Below are positions 9,083-16,693 of a stretch of 48,796 nt of DNA, piece after piece. Numbering within the stretch: position 1 is the first letter of the stretch; each line of letters begins with the position of its first letter. The DNA comes from ZLKRG08 sp964565165 (GTDB lineage Bacteria; Actinomycetota; Actinomycetes; Nanopelagicales; Nanopelagicaceae): assembly GCA_964565165.1 (NCBI GenBank), contig CAZMDJ010000005.1, positions 1 through 48,796 of the forward strand, written 5' to 3'. Under the pieces are notes generated by a model. The model did no database searches, was not told the origin of the DNA, and saw nothing but the letters and a program-made list of their open reading frames with translations. Both the position numbers and the translations under genes were made by a program.

Positions 9083-9466
9083 ATGACTGAGGACATATAT
9101 GCCGCTGAAGTGAAGGAACGCTGGGGCAATACCGATGCCTATAAAGAATCACAGCGCCGCTCTTCAAATTATTCAAAAGAAGATATCGCGAAAGCTCAGC
9201 AAGCAATGCAGGATGCAACCAAATTAGTTTTAGATGCAATGGCCGCAGGTCTACCTGCAGATAGCGTTGAAGCAATGGCTGGCGCAGAAGCGCACCGTAA
9301 ATCAATCACTGATTGGTGGTACGAGTGCAGCTATGAAATTCATACCGGTTTAGCCACAATGTATCTGGCAGATCCACGATTTACTGCGCATTACGAAGGA
9401 CAGAAGGCAGGGCTCGCGAAATATATTCATGATGCGATCATTGCCAACGCTAATAAAAACGCTTAG
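9083..9466 (+). CDS. Stand-alone TipAS antibiotic-recognition domain protein
   Basis: 127 residues matching the C-terminal TipAS domain (thiopeptide-binding, globin-like helices) of MerR-type TipA regulators: VKERWGNTDAYKESQRR, YSKEDIAKAQ, then HRKSITDWWYECSYEIH and GLATMYLADPRFTAHYEG. The MerR helix-turn-helix half is absent and nothing upstream encodes one. In Streptomyces the short TipAS form acts as a drug-sequestering protein, so a binding role is plausible here; the ligand is unknown. Followed after 8 bases by the FAD oxidase gene, so likely co-transcribed. Confidence 0.85.
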   Translation: MTEDIYAAEVKERWGNTDAYKESQRRSSNYSKEDIAKAQQAMQDATKLVLDAMAAGLPADSVEAMAGAEAHRKSITDWWYECSYEIHTGLATMYLADPRFTAHYEGQKAGLAKYIHDAIIANANKNA

Positions 9467-9474
9467 TTTTTCTC

Positions 9475-10695
9475 ATGGCTAAAACATGGACCAACTGGGT
9501 CGGCAATCAATCATTCACTGCAACAGATATCGTCCAAGCTCAAAATGAGGGCGATGTTGTAAATATTATTAAAGATGCTGCAAGTAAAAATCTAAATGTG
9601 CGCGTTGCAGGATCTGGCCACTCATTTACCCCGGTGGTTGAAACAGATGGCATTGTTCTTGAACCTGTTGGTTTAACTGGCATTAAATCTGTTGATGCAG
9701 AGAATGCTCGCGCAACAATGGGAGCTGGCACCACAATCAAAGAAATTGGCGAACCGCTTTGGGAAGCTGGTTTTGGTCTACGCAATCAAGGAGATATTGA
9801 AGCGCAACGTATTGCAGGTGCGATCGCTACTGGCACACACGGTTCAGGTACTCAGTTTGGTTCTTTCTCTGCCGCGATGGTTGGTTGCCGTTTAGCAACT
9901 GCATCAGGCGAAGTTATAAATATTGATGAATCCACCCCAGATTTATTGGCGGCAGCGCAAGTATCTGTCGGAACACTAGGTGTGATGACTGAAGTAACGA
10001 TGCAGGTTAAGCCGCGCTATCGTCTGCAAGAAGATATTCGCCATGAAACTTTTGAAGATGTTATGAGCAACTATCACGAACGCGTTGCTAATAATCGTAA
10101 CTTCAATTTCTTCTGGTTTCCAAGTGAAGAATCTGCAGCTTTGTACAACATTGAATTACCTAAGGGCGAAAAGGCTACAGATACCTGCCACGTAAAGATT
10201 TTTAATGATGTTGCTGATGATGTGCCAGATAGCGATGTAGAACATCATCGCGTTGATCGCGCTTACAAAATCTACACAATGGTTTATGACCCGAATTTCC
10301 ACGAACTTGAATACTTTATTCCGTTGCATCTAGCCAACGATGCAATCCGCGAACTCCGTGAATTTATGTTGGCTTCCCTACCAATGAGCGTTTTCCCAAT
10401 GGAAGTTCGATCAGTTGGTGCAGATAATGCTTGGTTATCTTCTCAATACAAGACCGATACCTGCGTTATTTCGGTATCAGGTAAGCCTGGAACTGATTAC
10501 TGGGATTACCTAAAGGCTGTCGATAAATTACTTGGTAAGTATCAAGCTCGCGTCCATTGGGGCAAGCTTCATTTCCTCACAAAAGATCAGCTTTTAGAGC
10601 GATATCAAAAAGCAGAAGATATCATAAAGATTAGCCGCGAATTGGATCCTAAGGGCATGTTCCTAATTAAGAACTTAGCTCAGATACTTGACTAA
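9475..10695 (+). CDS. FAD-linked sugar-1,4-lactone oxidase (ALO family)
   Basis: 406 residues with an N-terminal PCMH-type FAD-binding domain and a C-terminal D-arabinono-1,4-lactone oxidase domain. RVAGSGHSFTP carries the His expected for covalent FAD attachment, and IATGTHGSG is the conserved flavin-binding segment. The C-terminus has VHWGKLHFL and ends with ELDPKGMFLIKNLA, as in L-gulono/D-arabinono-lactone and alditol oxidases. The precise substrate is not readable. Convergent with the PLP-enzyme gene 4 bases downstream; the AT-rich junction has only a short weak dyad. Confidence 0.86.
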   Translation: MAKTWTNWVGNQSFTATDIVQAQNEGDVVNIIKDAASKNLNVRVAGSGHSFTPVVETDGIVLEPVGLTGIKSVDAENARATMGAGTTIKEIGEPLWEAGFGLRNQGDIEAQRIAGAIATGTHGSGTQFGSFSAAMVGCRLATASGEVINIDESTPDLLAAAQVSVGTLGVMTEVTMQVKPRYRLQEDIRHETFEDVMSNYHERVANNRNFNFFWFPSEESAALYNIELPKGEKATDTCHVKIFNDVADDVPDSDVEHHRVDRAYKIYTMVYDPNFHELEYFIPLHLANDAIRELREFMLASLPMSVFPMEVRSVGADNAWLSSQYKTDTCVISVSGKPGTDYWDYLKAVDKLLGKYQARVHWGKLHFLTKDQLLERYQKAEDIIKISRELDPKGMFLIKNLAQILD

Positions 10696-10699
10696 ATAC

Positions 10700-11584
10700 T
10701 TAGTACTTAAGCCAGTAATCCTTCATATATTTCTCGCCCTCATCGCAGAAGAAGGTAACAACTGTTTCTAAGTTGTGCTCTTCCTTTAGCTTCTTTGCAG
10801 CGAGTAAATGTGCACCAGATGATGGGCCAACGAAAATTCCATGTGTACGTGCAATACGACGCATCTCTTCAATTGAATCATTTGAGTGAATATGTACGAA
10901 GCCATCGATTTCATGTTCGTGGCGCTGGATAATTCCAGGGACGAATCCATCTGAGATACCTTCAATTAAATGCTTCTCAACTTCACCGCATGCGATGGTG
11001 CAAGATTCTGATGGTTCGAGTGCATAAACTTCACAATCAGGATTTGCAGCTTTAAAAGCTTTTCCAACACCAATAATGGTTCCGCCAGTACCGACGCCAC
11101 CAACTACTAACTGTGGAAGTGATGGCAACTCTTTTAAAGTCTCTTGCGCAAGCCATTCAGTATTTTCCATAACGTTCCATTCGTTATCGAATTGCTGAGG
11201 TGCAAAGTAACCAGGTTCTTTACCTAAGCGACGGCACTCTTCTAGCGCTTCGTTAACATGGAAATCCCCAATGGTGCGAACCTCTGCACCAAAAGCCTTT
11301 GAAATCGCAACGCGCTCTTGAGATAAACCAGTTGGCATAACAACCAACATCTTGTATCCCTTAACTGCTGCAACCATTGACATCGCATTACCGGTGTTGC
11401 CAGAAGATGCTTCAACGATTGTGTCGCCAGGCTTTAAGAGACCTTCTTTCTCTGCGCGTTCGATCATGTACTTAGCAATACGAGCTTTGATTGAGCCAGA
11501 TGGATTTAGATATTCCATCTTTACCCAGATTCCTTCAATATTAATTAAAGGCGTATTACCGATCGCATCGAGAATGGTCTTCAT
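10700..11584 (-). CDS. Cysteine-synthase-family PLP enzyme
   Basis: 294-residue fold-type II PLP protein. GNTPLI opens the chain, the Schiff-base Lys is in NPSGSIKARIAKYM, SSGNTGN is the phosphate-loop motif, and GTGGTIIGVGKAFK binds the cofactor phosphate. It lacks a haem or CBS domain. The lysine context KAR differs from the usual KDR of CysK, so O-acetylserine sulfhydrylase, cystathionine beta-synthase-like or another beta-replacement role are all possible. Its promoter region contains a large dyad (11610-11645). No good Shine-Dalgarno precedes ATG 11584. Confidence 0.85.
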   Translation of the reverse strand: MKTILDAIGNTPLINIEGIWVKMEYLNPSGSIKARIAKYMIERAEKEGLLKPGDTIVEASSGNTGNAMSMVAAVKGYKMLVVMPTGLSQERVAISKAFGAEVRTIGDFHVNEALEECRRLGKEPGYFAPQQFDNEWNVMENTEWLAQETLKELPSLPQLVVGGVGTGGTIIGVGKAFKAANPDCEVYALEPSESCTIACGEVEKHLIEGISDGFVPGIIQRHEHEIDGFVHIHSNDSIEEMRRIARTHGIFVGPSSGAHLLAAKKLKEEHNLETVVTFFCDEGEKYMKDYWLKY

Positions 11585-11609
11585 AGCGCGAAATGGTACG
11601 TAAAGTGCG

Positions 11610-11645
11610 TTCCACTTACTAGAACGATTGTTCTATATGATGGAA
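11610..11645. promoter_or_regulatory. 36-bp nested dyad, candidate operator of the PLP-enzyme gene
   Basis: The sequence reads TTCCA-N5-TAGAAC-N4-GTTCTA-N5-TGGAA, symmetric about 11627/11628. It starts 26 bases upstream of the start codon at 11584 and lies downstream of the ABC ATPase stop. The inner core GAAC-N4-GTTC is the same as in the operator next to the IclR gene (25436-25453). It also matches the core of Gram-positive LexA boxes, so the identity of the regulator is open. Confidence 0.55.
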
Positions 11646-11649
11646 TTTA

Positions 11650-12687
11650 TTACTTAACAAAAACAGGGATGTTGTCGACGCTTACATCGACCTTCGCCCC
11701 TGGAGTTAAGCCCGCTGCATCCTGCGCATCCATCTGCGCGGTGATTCGAGAACCATCGTTGGCAGTGGCCATTACTCGACAGATTGAACCGAGGAATGAT
11801 GTGGCAATAACAGTTGCTTGACCTGATGAGTTGCCCTTAAGAGTAATTAACTCTGGACGAATTAGCGCTGTGCCCTCACCTGATGTAACTGAACCTGGCA
11901 GAGTATTTAACGAACTTCCGAAAACTCCGAAACTTCCATTACTTACATTCACCTTAATCTGATTGGTAAGACCAACGAACTCTGCCACGAATGCAGTCTT
12001 TGGGCGATCATAAAGCTCTGCAGGAGCTGCGATCTGCTCTAGAACACCGCTACGCATAACGCCGACGCGATCTGCAATACCAAGCGCTTCTTCTTGATCG
12101 TGGGTAACGAAGAGAGTTGTCGTGCCAAGTTCTAATTGAATACGACGAATCTCTTCTCGAAGTTGAGTGCGCACCTTTGCATCAAGAGCAGAAAGTGGCT
12201 CATCAAGAAGTAGCACCTTTGGTGAAATCGCAAGCGCACGTGCAAGTGCAATACGTTGCTGCTGACCACCAGATAGTTGATGTGGGTAATGGTTTGCATG
12301 TGTTGCAAGACCAACTAATTCAAGAAGTTCCATTGATCGGTTCTTGCGAACATCAGCTGCAGTTTTATGCGCCTTCAATTTCAAACCGTATTCAACGTTA
12401 TCGCGAGCAGTCATATGTGGGAATAATGAATAAGCTTGGAAAACCATTCCCATGCCGCGCTTATTAGCAGCAAGATTTGTAATGTCTTTTCCATCCACAA
12501 TAATCTGGCCACGATCTAAATCCTGAAGACCTGCAAGTGCGCGAAGCGCTGTGGTCTTACCGCAACCTGAAGGGCCAAGTAGTGCAACAAATTCGCCCGG
12601 TGCAATTTCAAGGGTTAGGCCATCTAGCGCCTTTACCTTTCCGAAGTGCTTAGCGATATCTAGTAGCTGTACAGCTGCTTTGCTCAC
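11650..12687 (-). CDS. ABC transporter ATPase, PotA/FbpC-like
   Basis: 345-residue ATPase of an importer. Walker A is GPSGCGKTT, the signature is LSGGQQQR, Walker B is LLLDEPLSALDAK and the switch His is in THDQEEAL; a TOBE-type domain fills the last ~100 residues. This architecture belongs to the spermidine/putrescine, Fe(III), thiamine and phosphonate importer group. It is the fourth gene of a solute-binding protein, permease, permease, ATPase cluster on the reverse strand, 13 bases after the second permease. The substrate is not readable. Confidence 0.92.
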   Translation of the reverse strand: MSKAAVQLLDIAKHFGKVKALDGLTLEIAPGEFVALLGPSGCGKTTALRALAGLQDLDRGQIIVDGKDITNLAANKRGMGMVFQAYSLFPHMTARDNVEYGLKLKAHKTAADVRKNRSMELLELVGLATHANHYPHQLSGGQQQRIALARALAISPKVLLLDEPLSALDAKVRTQLREEIRRIQLELGTTTLFVTHDQEEALGIADRVGVMRSGVLEQIAAPAELYDRPKTAFVAEFVGLTNQIKVNVSNGSFGVFGSSLNTLPGSVTSGEGTALIRPELITLKGNSSGQATVIATSFLGSICRVMATANDGSRITAQMDAQDAAGLTPGAKVDVSVDNIPVFVK

Positions 12688-12700
12688 TTATTTATTCCTT

Positions 12701-13510
12701 TCAAGCAACGTCAACGTCAAGTACTTCTTTTTGACGCTTTGAGTTAGGGATTATTAACAATATAGCTAGAACCAAGAGGATTGATGCTAGAGAGACCGCA
12801 ACAGCAACGTTGCCGTTGGTGCGACCAATCTGAGCAATTACCACTTGGAAAGTCTTGTAGTTGAGAATATTTGAAATAGTAAATTCACCAAGAACTAGAG
12901 CGATCGCGATAAATGAACCATTCAAAATACCTGTACGAAGTGTTGGCATGATGATTCCGGCCATCATTCGAGGAACTGATGAACCAAGAGTCTGTGCAGC
13001 TTCTGCCAAAGTATGAATATCGTTTGCATCAAGAGACGCTGCAAGTGAACGATATGTATAAGGAAGAATCAAAACCGCATAAACCCAAGCTAGAGCAACT
13101 GGCGACTCTGTAACGTTCATTGAGATCCAGCGATAAATCGGTGCAATACCCACCACAATTACGATTGCTGGAATCGCAAGCGGAATCAAACATAGAAGTT
13201 CAAGTGGTCGCTTTAATTTCGGAAGTCGAAGTTCTACCCAAACAATAGTTGGAACGATTACGACAAGGATCAAAACCATAACAATTACAGCCATAGTTAG
13301 AGATCTTGCAAGCGAGATCATTAAGTCCGGCTGCTTAGGAATCATCTTCCATGCTGAGAGCGTGCGACCCTTTTCGAAATATGAATATGGCTTAGTTGAG
13401 AAGTCCATCATTGAGTAGAGCGGCAGCAATAAATACAGGCCAACTACAGTGATAATGAAGTATCGCCAAGTCTTTACTTTCCAAGTGCGCTTCATTTGCT
13501 TGACTCCCAC
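12701..13510 (-). CDS. ABC importer permease 2 (PotC-like)
   Basis: 269 residues, about six membrane spans, with an N-terminal span starting near residue 14. The EAA loop reads TLAEAAQTLGSSVPRMMAGIIMP, the site that docks on the ATPase. It overlaps the first permease by 19 bases, so the two are co-translated and probably form the heterodimeric channel. The C-terminal charged tail ends just before the ATPase gene. Confidence 0.9.
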   Translation of the reverse strand: MGVKQMKRTWKVKTWRYFIITVVGLYLLLPLYSMMDFSTKPYSYFEKGRTLSAWKMIPKQPDLMISLARSLTMAVIVMVLILVVIVPTIVWVELRLPKLKRPLELLCLIPLAIPAIVIVVGIAPIYRWISMNVTESPVALAWVYAVLILPYTYRSLAASLDANDIHTLAEAAQTLGSSVPRMMAGIIMPTLRTGILNGSFIAIALVLGEFTISNILNYKTFQVVIAQIGRTNGNVAVAVSLASILLVLAILLIIPNSKRQKEVLDVDVA

Positions 13511-14394
13511 TTACTAACCTTCTTGCGAAGTAATGAGTAGAAGAACATTGCAACAGTTACAACTGCGACCATTAGAAGCGAGAGCGCTTTAGCCTCTGAT
13601 GGGTTAGCGCCACCAACTTCTGATGTCAGCGCGGCACCAATTTGAAGCGGTGTTAGTAGGCTTGAAACGTTAACTAAAGTCTGCGCAGTTGCATATGCAG
13701 AGAATGAGTTAACGAAAAGAAGTAGCGCCGCACCAAAGAATGAAGGTGTAAGAACAGGAATACCGATTCGCCACCAGAATTCCAGCATTCCCCCACCTAA
13801 TGAATCAGAAGCTTCGCGCCACTGAGGACGTAGATTCTGAATAGTTGGTAAGAAAACAATAACCATTAGCGGGATCTGGAAAAACGTATAAACAACAGAT
13901 AAACCATTTAGCTCATAGAGCCATGAAGAGTTACTTAAAAATGAATTTGGTAGATGCTTTACTGCATAGCTACTTACCAATCCGTTAAAACCAAATGTTG
14001 CAAGGAATGCGAAGGTCAACATAACGCCACCGAATTGCGCGAGCACTGAGCTCAAAGCGACTGAGAATCGGTAGAAGAAACCTTCCTTCTTTCCTGATAC
14101 TAAAGCCCAAGCAAATAAACCACCGAGGATTGATCCGGAAATTGCAGTCATAAATGAAATCTGCATTGAGTTGGCGAATGCATTCTTTGTTACTGGATCA
14201 GAGAACATCGCAGTAAATGCAGTTTTATCCCAATCACCTTTTGCGTTTTGGAACGCGCCAATTAGAACGCTAAGCGTTGGATAAATTAAAAAGATGCCCG
14301 TAAAACCCAGGAAGGGCAACAATCCTGCGTAATCTTTAAGTCGAGAACCGGCCCTGCTTTTGGCAGAGCCGGTTCCGACGACTTTATTAGTCAA
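13492..14394 (-). CDS. ABC importer permease 1 (PotB-like)
   Basis: 300 residues with about six membrane spans. The EAA-like loop is EASDSLGGGMLEFWWRIGIP. The best start is TTG at 14394: an AGGAG ribosome site lies about 10 bases upstream, split from its 5' neighbour bases by the N gap but intact in the second copy of the flanking repeat. The first ~20 residues are polar and are encoded by a strong DNA hairpin (14344-14374). Second gene of the importer cluster, after the solute-binding protein. Confidence 0.88.
   Translation of the reverse strand: MTNKVVGTGSAKSRAGSRLKDYAGLLPFLGFTGIFLIYPTLSVLIGAFQNAKGDWDKTAFTAMFSDPVTKNAFANSMQISFMTAISGSILGGLFAWALVSGKKEGFFYRFSVALSSVLAQFGGVMLTFAFLATFGFNGLVSSYAVKHLPNSFLSNSSWLYELNGLSVVYTFFQIPLMVIVFLPTIQNLRPQWREASDSLGGGMLEFWWRIGIPVLTPSFFGAALLLFVNSFSAYATAQTLVNVSSLLTPLQIGAALTSEVGGANPSEAKALSLLMVAVVTVAMFFYSLLRKKVSKWESSK
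14344..14374 (-). other. Strong hairpin in the 5' coding part of permease 1
   Basis: GAACCGGC pairs with GCCGGTTC, then after one mismatch CTGC pairs with GCAG around a 5-base loop. It lies just inside the first permease gene, after the highly expressed-type solute-binding protein gene. There is no T-tract, so it is not a terminator. It could block 3' exonuclease and stabilise the upstream SBP message. Its position at the end of the contig overlap suggests it may have contributed to the assembly break. Confidence 0.5.
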
Positions 14395-14408
14395 TTGATA
14401 TTAACTCC
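14354..14408. repeat. 55-bp direct repeat, left copy at gap edge
   Basis: Identical over 55 bases to 14509-14563 and directly adjacent to the run of N. A repeat exactly as long as a common de Bruijn k-mer (55) at both gap edges is what overlapping contig ends look like after scaffolding without merging. Confidence 0.9.
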
Positions 14409-14508
14409 NNNNNNNNNNNNNNNNNNNNNNNNNNNNNNNNNNNNNNNNNNNNNNNNNNNNNNNNNNNNNNNNNNNNNNNNNNNNNNNNNNNNNNNNNNNN
14501 NNNNNNNN
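14409..14508. other. 100-N scaffold gap, probably false
   Basis: Exactly 100 unknown bases, the conventional placeholder for a gap of unknown size. Both edges carry the same 55 bases, so the two contigs most likely overlap and no sequence is missing. Collapsing the repeat leaves 20 bases from the SBP stop codon to the repeat and restores an uninterrupted TAGGAG ribosome site for permease 1. Confidence 0.9.
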
Positions 14509-14563
14509 CTGCTTTTGGCAGAGCCGGTTCCGACGACTTTATTAGTCAATTGATATTAACTCC
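14509..14563. repeat. 55-bp direct repeat, right copy at gap edge
   Basis: Identical to 14354-14408. This copy joins directly to the sequence leading to the SBP stop, so it also contains the start region of permease 1 a second time. No second permease gene follows from it. Confidence 0.9.
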
Positions 14564-14583
14564 TAAATTAATTTCGCAATTAA

Positions 14584-15693
14584 TTAGAGAGTTGCCCAAG
14601 CTGTCTTCAAGAGAGCTTTAGCAGCTGTTGATTGATCAGCAGTTGCCTTAGATGCTTGAACTTTGCTCTTACCAATTGCTGCAACGCCTGCAGCTGGAGC
14701 GCGCTTGGTCTTTAGTAGCCAAGTCCAAAGTGTTGGAGTTGCGCCACCTGTTGACCAAACCTTTGCGCCTGCTTCACCTAGGGTGTATTCCATCCATAGA
14801 CGAGCACATGCTGGGTGTGGGGCCCAAGCTGAAACAGCTGAGTTATATGTTGAACCAACAGCTGCTGGTGTGAACATCTTCCATGACTTACCTGCAGCAG
14901 CAAACTTCTTTGCAATGCCAGCCTGGATATAACCGTTATCGATTACAACTGGTGTCTGACCTGATGCAATTGTTGCTTCTGTTGGGTTTACAAGTACGAA
15001 GTTACCTGCAGCCTTAAGCTTCTTGAACCAGTTAATAGCTGGTGTGACATCATCAAATGAACCACCAAGTGCCTTGTTGATCATGAAGATACCATTTAGG
15101 CCAGCTGATGAAACGTTTGGATCTCCGTTAAGAGTTACCTTGCCCTTGAACTTTGCATTGAAAAGATCATCAAGCTTGGTAATTGTTCCAAGTGATCCGT
15201 CGTATCCAATTGTCATTGTTCCGGTGTAGTTAGGTGAGAACTCACCTGTTGGTGATAGTGATGTGAAATCTAGGTAGTTCCAGGTACGAACCTTGTAAGG
15301 TGCGAATGTTCCTGTTCCTGCATACTTAGCAGCAACAGCGATACCGATATCGAATACGTCAGGTGAACGGTTTGTTCCCTTGTTTGCATTCGCTGCATCG
15401 ATTTCTTCCTGTGATGAACCTTCTGGGTTAGCTTCATCGATCTTTACGCCGTAAGTTGCCTTAAAGCCATCGATCATGTCGCCGTAGTTTGCCCAGTAAT
15501 GTGGAAGTGCAATCACGTTAAGTGTGCCTTCCTTCTTACACTCAGCTGCTAGACCTGCAAGGCCGCCTGCTTGAGATGCGTTTGTCGCTGTAGCGTACTT
15601 GCTAGCAGCTGTCGCTGAAGTAAGAGTTGGAACTGCAAGAGCGACTGATACCGCTGCTACAACTGCAACCTTTCCTAGCTTTGAAATCTTCAC
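14584..15693 (-). CDS. ABC importer solute-binding protein (PotD/FbpA-like)
   Basis: Periplasm-facing or membrane-tethered binding protein of 369 residues from GTG 15693. This start is chosen because AAGGAG lies 7 bases upstream and the protein then begins with VKISKLGKV followed by a hydrophobic signal core and an Ala-rich cleavage region (TSATAAS). A longer frame to 15744 would put 17 polar residues before the signal. No lipobox Cys is seen. The mature part has the family features DVFDIG and GYDGSLG, and the C-terminus is Ala/Lys rich. Polyamine, iron, thiamine or other small cations are all possible ligands. First gene of the importer operon. Confidence 0.86.
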   Translation of the reverse strand: MKISKLGKVAVVAAVSVALAVPTLTSATAASKYATATNASQAGGLAGLAAECKKEGTLNVIALPHYWANYGDMIDGFKATYGVKIDEANPEGSSQEEIDAANANKGTNRSPDVFDIGIAVAAKYAGTGTFAPYKVRTWNYLDFTSLSPTGEFSPNYTGTMTIGYDGSLGTITKLDDLFNAKFKGKVTLNGDPNVSSAGLNGIFMINKALGGSFDDVTPAINWFKKLKAAGNFVLVNPTEATIASGQTPVVIDNGYIQAGIAKKFAAAGKSWKMFTPAAVGSTYNSAVSAWAPHPACARLWMEYTLGEAGAKVWSTGGATPTLWTWLLKTKRAPAAGVAAIGKSKVQASKATADQSTAAKALLKTAWATL

Positions 15694-15731
15694 TGATTTC
15701 TCCTTTTGATAGTCGAGGGTTCTATCTCGCT

Positions 15732-15759
15732 CTTTGCAATTCACGTGAAAATCGCAAAG
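15732..15759. promoter_or_regulatory. Nested palindrome upstream of the SBP gene
   Basis: A perfect 10-bp palindrome TTCACGTGAA (15740-15749) is flanked by CTTTGC and GCAAAG arms (15732-15737 and 15754-15759), about 40-65 bases upstream of the GTG start. It is a plausible operator or 5' leader hairpin for the importer operon. The fdhD gene ends 100 bases further upstream on the same strand. No regulator for it is recognisable in the window. Confidence 0.4.
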
Positions 15760-15862
15760 CGCTAAGAACGAGCCAAACCTAGTGACCAGTTAATGATAGG
15801 TAAAGCAACTAAAGGTAACTTTTTGGGTCTTTTTTCGTTACAAATGAATGAAAACTAAACCC

Positions 15863-16693
15863 TCATTCAATAGTTGAGATAAATCGCTTTCCTACCCCAT
15901 TGCGGGCAAATGCAATCAGTGTTAGGCCAAATTCATCAGCTAATTCGATCGCTAGCGATGTCGGTGCACTGATTCCGACCATCGCTGAGATGCCAGCAGT
16001 TATTGCTTTCTGAACAATTTCGAATCCAGTACGACCTGAAACAATTAGAGTCCAATCAGATAGTGGAACAAGTCCATCCATCAACGCCATTCCGATTACT
16101 TTATCGACCGCGTTATGGCGACCAACATCCTCTTTTGCATATTTAACTTCACCCTGAGGGTTAACTAATAAAGCCGCATGTAACCCGCCGGTTTTCGAGA
16201 AGATAGCTTGGCTCTTATCAAGTAGATCGGTGAGCTTTGAAAGTTCGGCATCGCTCTTAGTGGTTGGCGAAACTTTTGGAATACCCCGTTTATGTAAATC
16301 AGAGATATTTTCCGAACCACATACTCCGCAGGCAGAGTTCATGGTGAATCTGCGATCCATCTTTCGTGAAAAATCTGGTGCATCATTTGTAACTTCAGCG
16401 ATCACTACATTGGCGCGTTGGCGTGGAGTCAGAGTTTTATCGCCGCAAACTTTTACGGTAATTAATTGATTGGGATTCGTTAGAAATCCTTCGCCCCAGA
16501 GAAAACCTGCAGCCAGCTGAAGATCTGCGCCCGGGGTGCGCATTGTGATACCGAGTTGTTCTTCGACATCACCTTTCTTAATACGAATCTCTAGCGGTTC
16601 TTCAACTACGACGTTATCCGAAGTAGTCGAATCTGAATCGCTACGTTGGACCTTAACCTTCTGAATTGATGAAGGTGCGTCGTTACTTACCAT
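15863..16693 (-). CDS. fdhD: Formate dehydrogenase accessory sulfurtransferase
   Basis: Transfers sulfur from a cysteine desulfurase to the molybdenum cofactor so that formate dehydrogenase becomes active. 276 residues; the essential CxxC loop is Cys122-Gly-Val-Cys125 in NSACGVCGSE. Also conserved are TPGADLQLAAGFLWGEGF, DVGRHNAVDKVIG and VSGRTGFEIVQKA. The start overlaps the end of betA by 11 bases, so FdhD is translated together with choline dehydrogenase. Its client is presumably FdsA, encoded 15 kb away in the same island. Confidence 0.96.
   Translation of the reverse strand: MVSNDAPSSIQKVKVQRSDSDSTTSDNVVVEEPLEIRIKKGDVEEQLGITMRTPGADLQLAAGFLWGEGFLTNPNQLITVKVCGDKTLTPRQRANVVIAEVTNDAPDFSRKMDRRFTMNSACGVCGSENISDLHKRGIPKVSPTTKSDAELSKLTDLLDKSQAIFSKTGGLHAALLVNPQGEVKYAKEDVGRHNAVDKVIGMALMDGLVPLSDWTLIVSGRTGFEIVQKAITAGISAMVGISAPTSLAIELADEFGLTLIAFARNGVGKRFISTIE

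Noticed and set aside
10685..10715. Terminator between the lactone oxidase and PLP-enzyme genes
   Set aside because: Only a 5-bp AT dyad without T-run; too weak to call.
14354..14563. 55-bp direct repeat as a biological duplication or attachment site
   Set aside because: It exactly borders a 100-N placeholder and has a k-mer length, so contig overlap explains it better.
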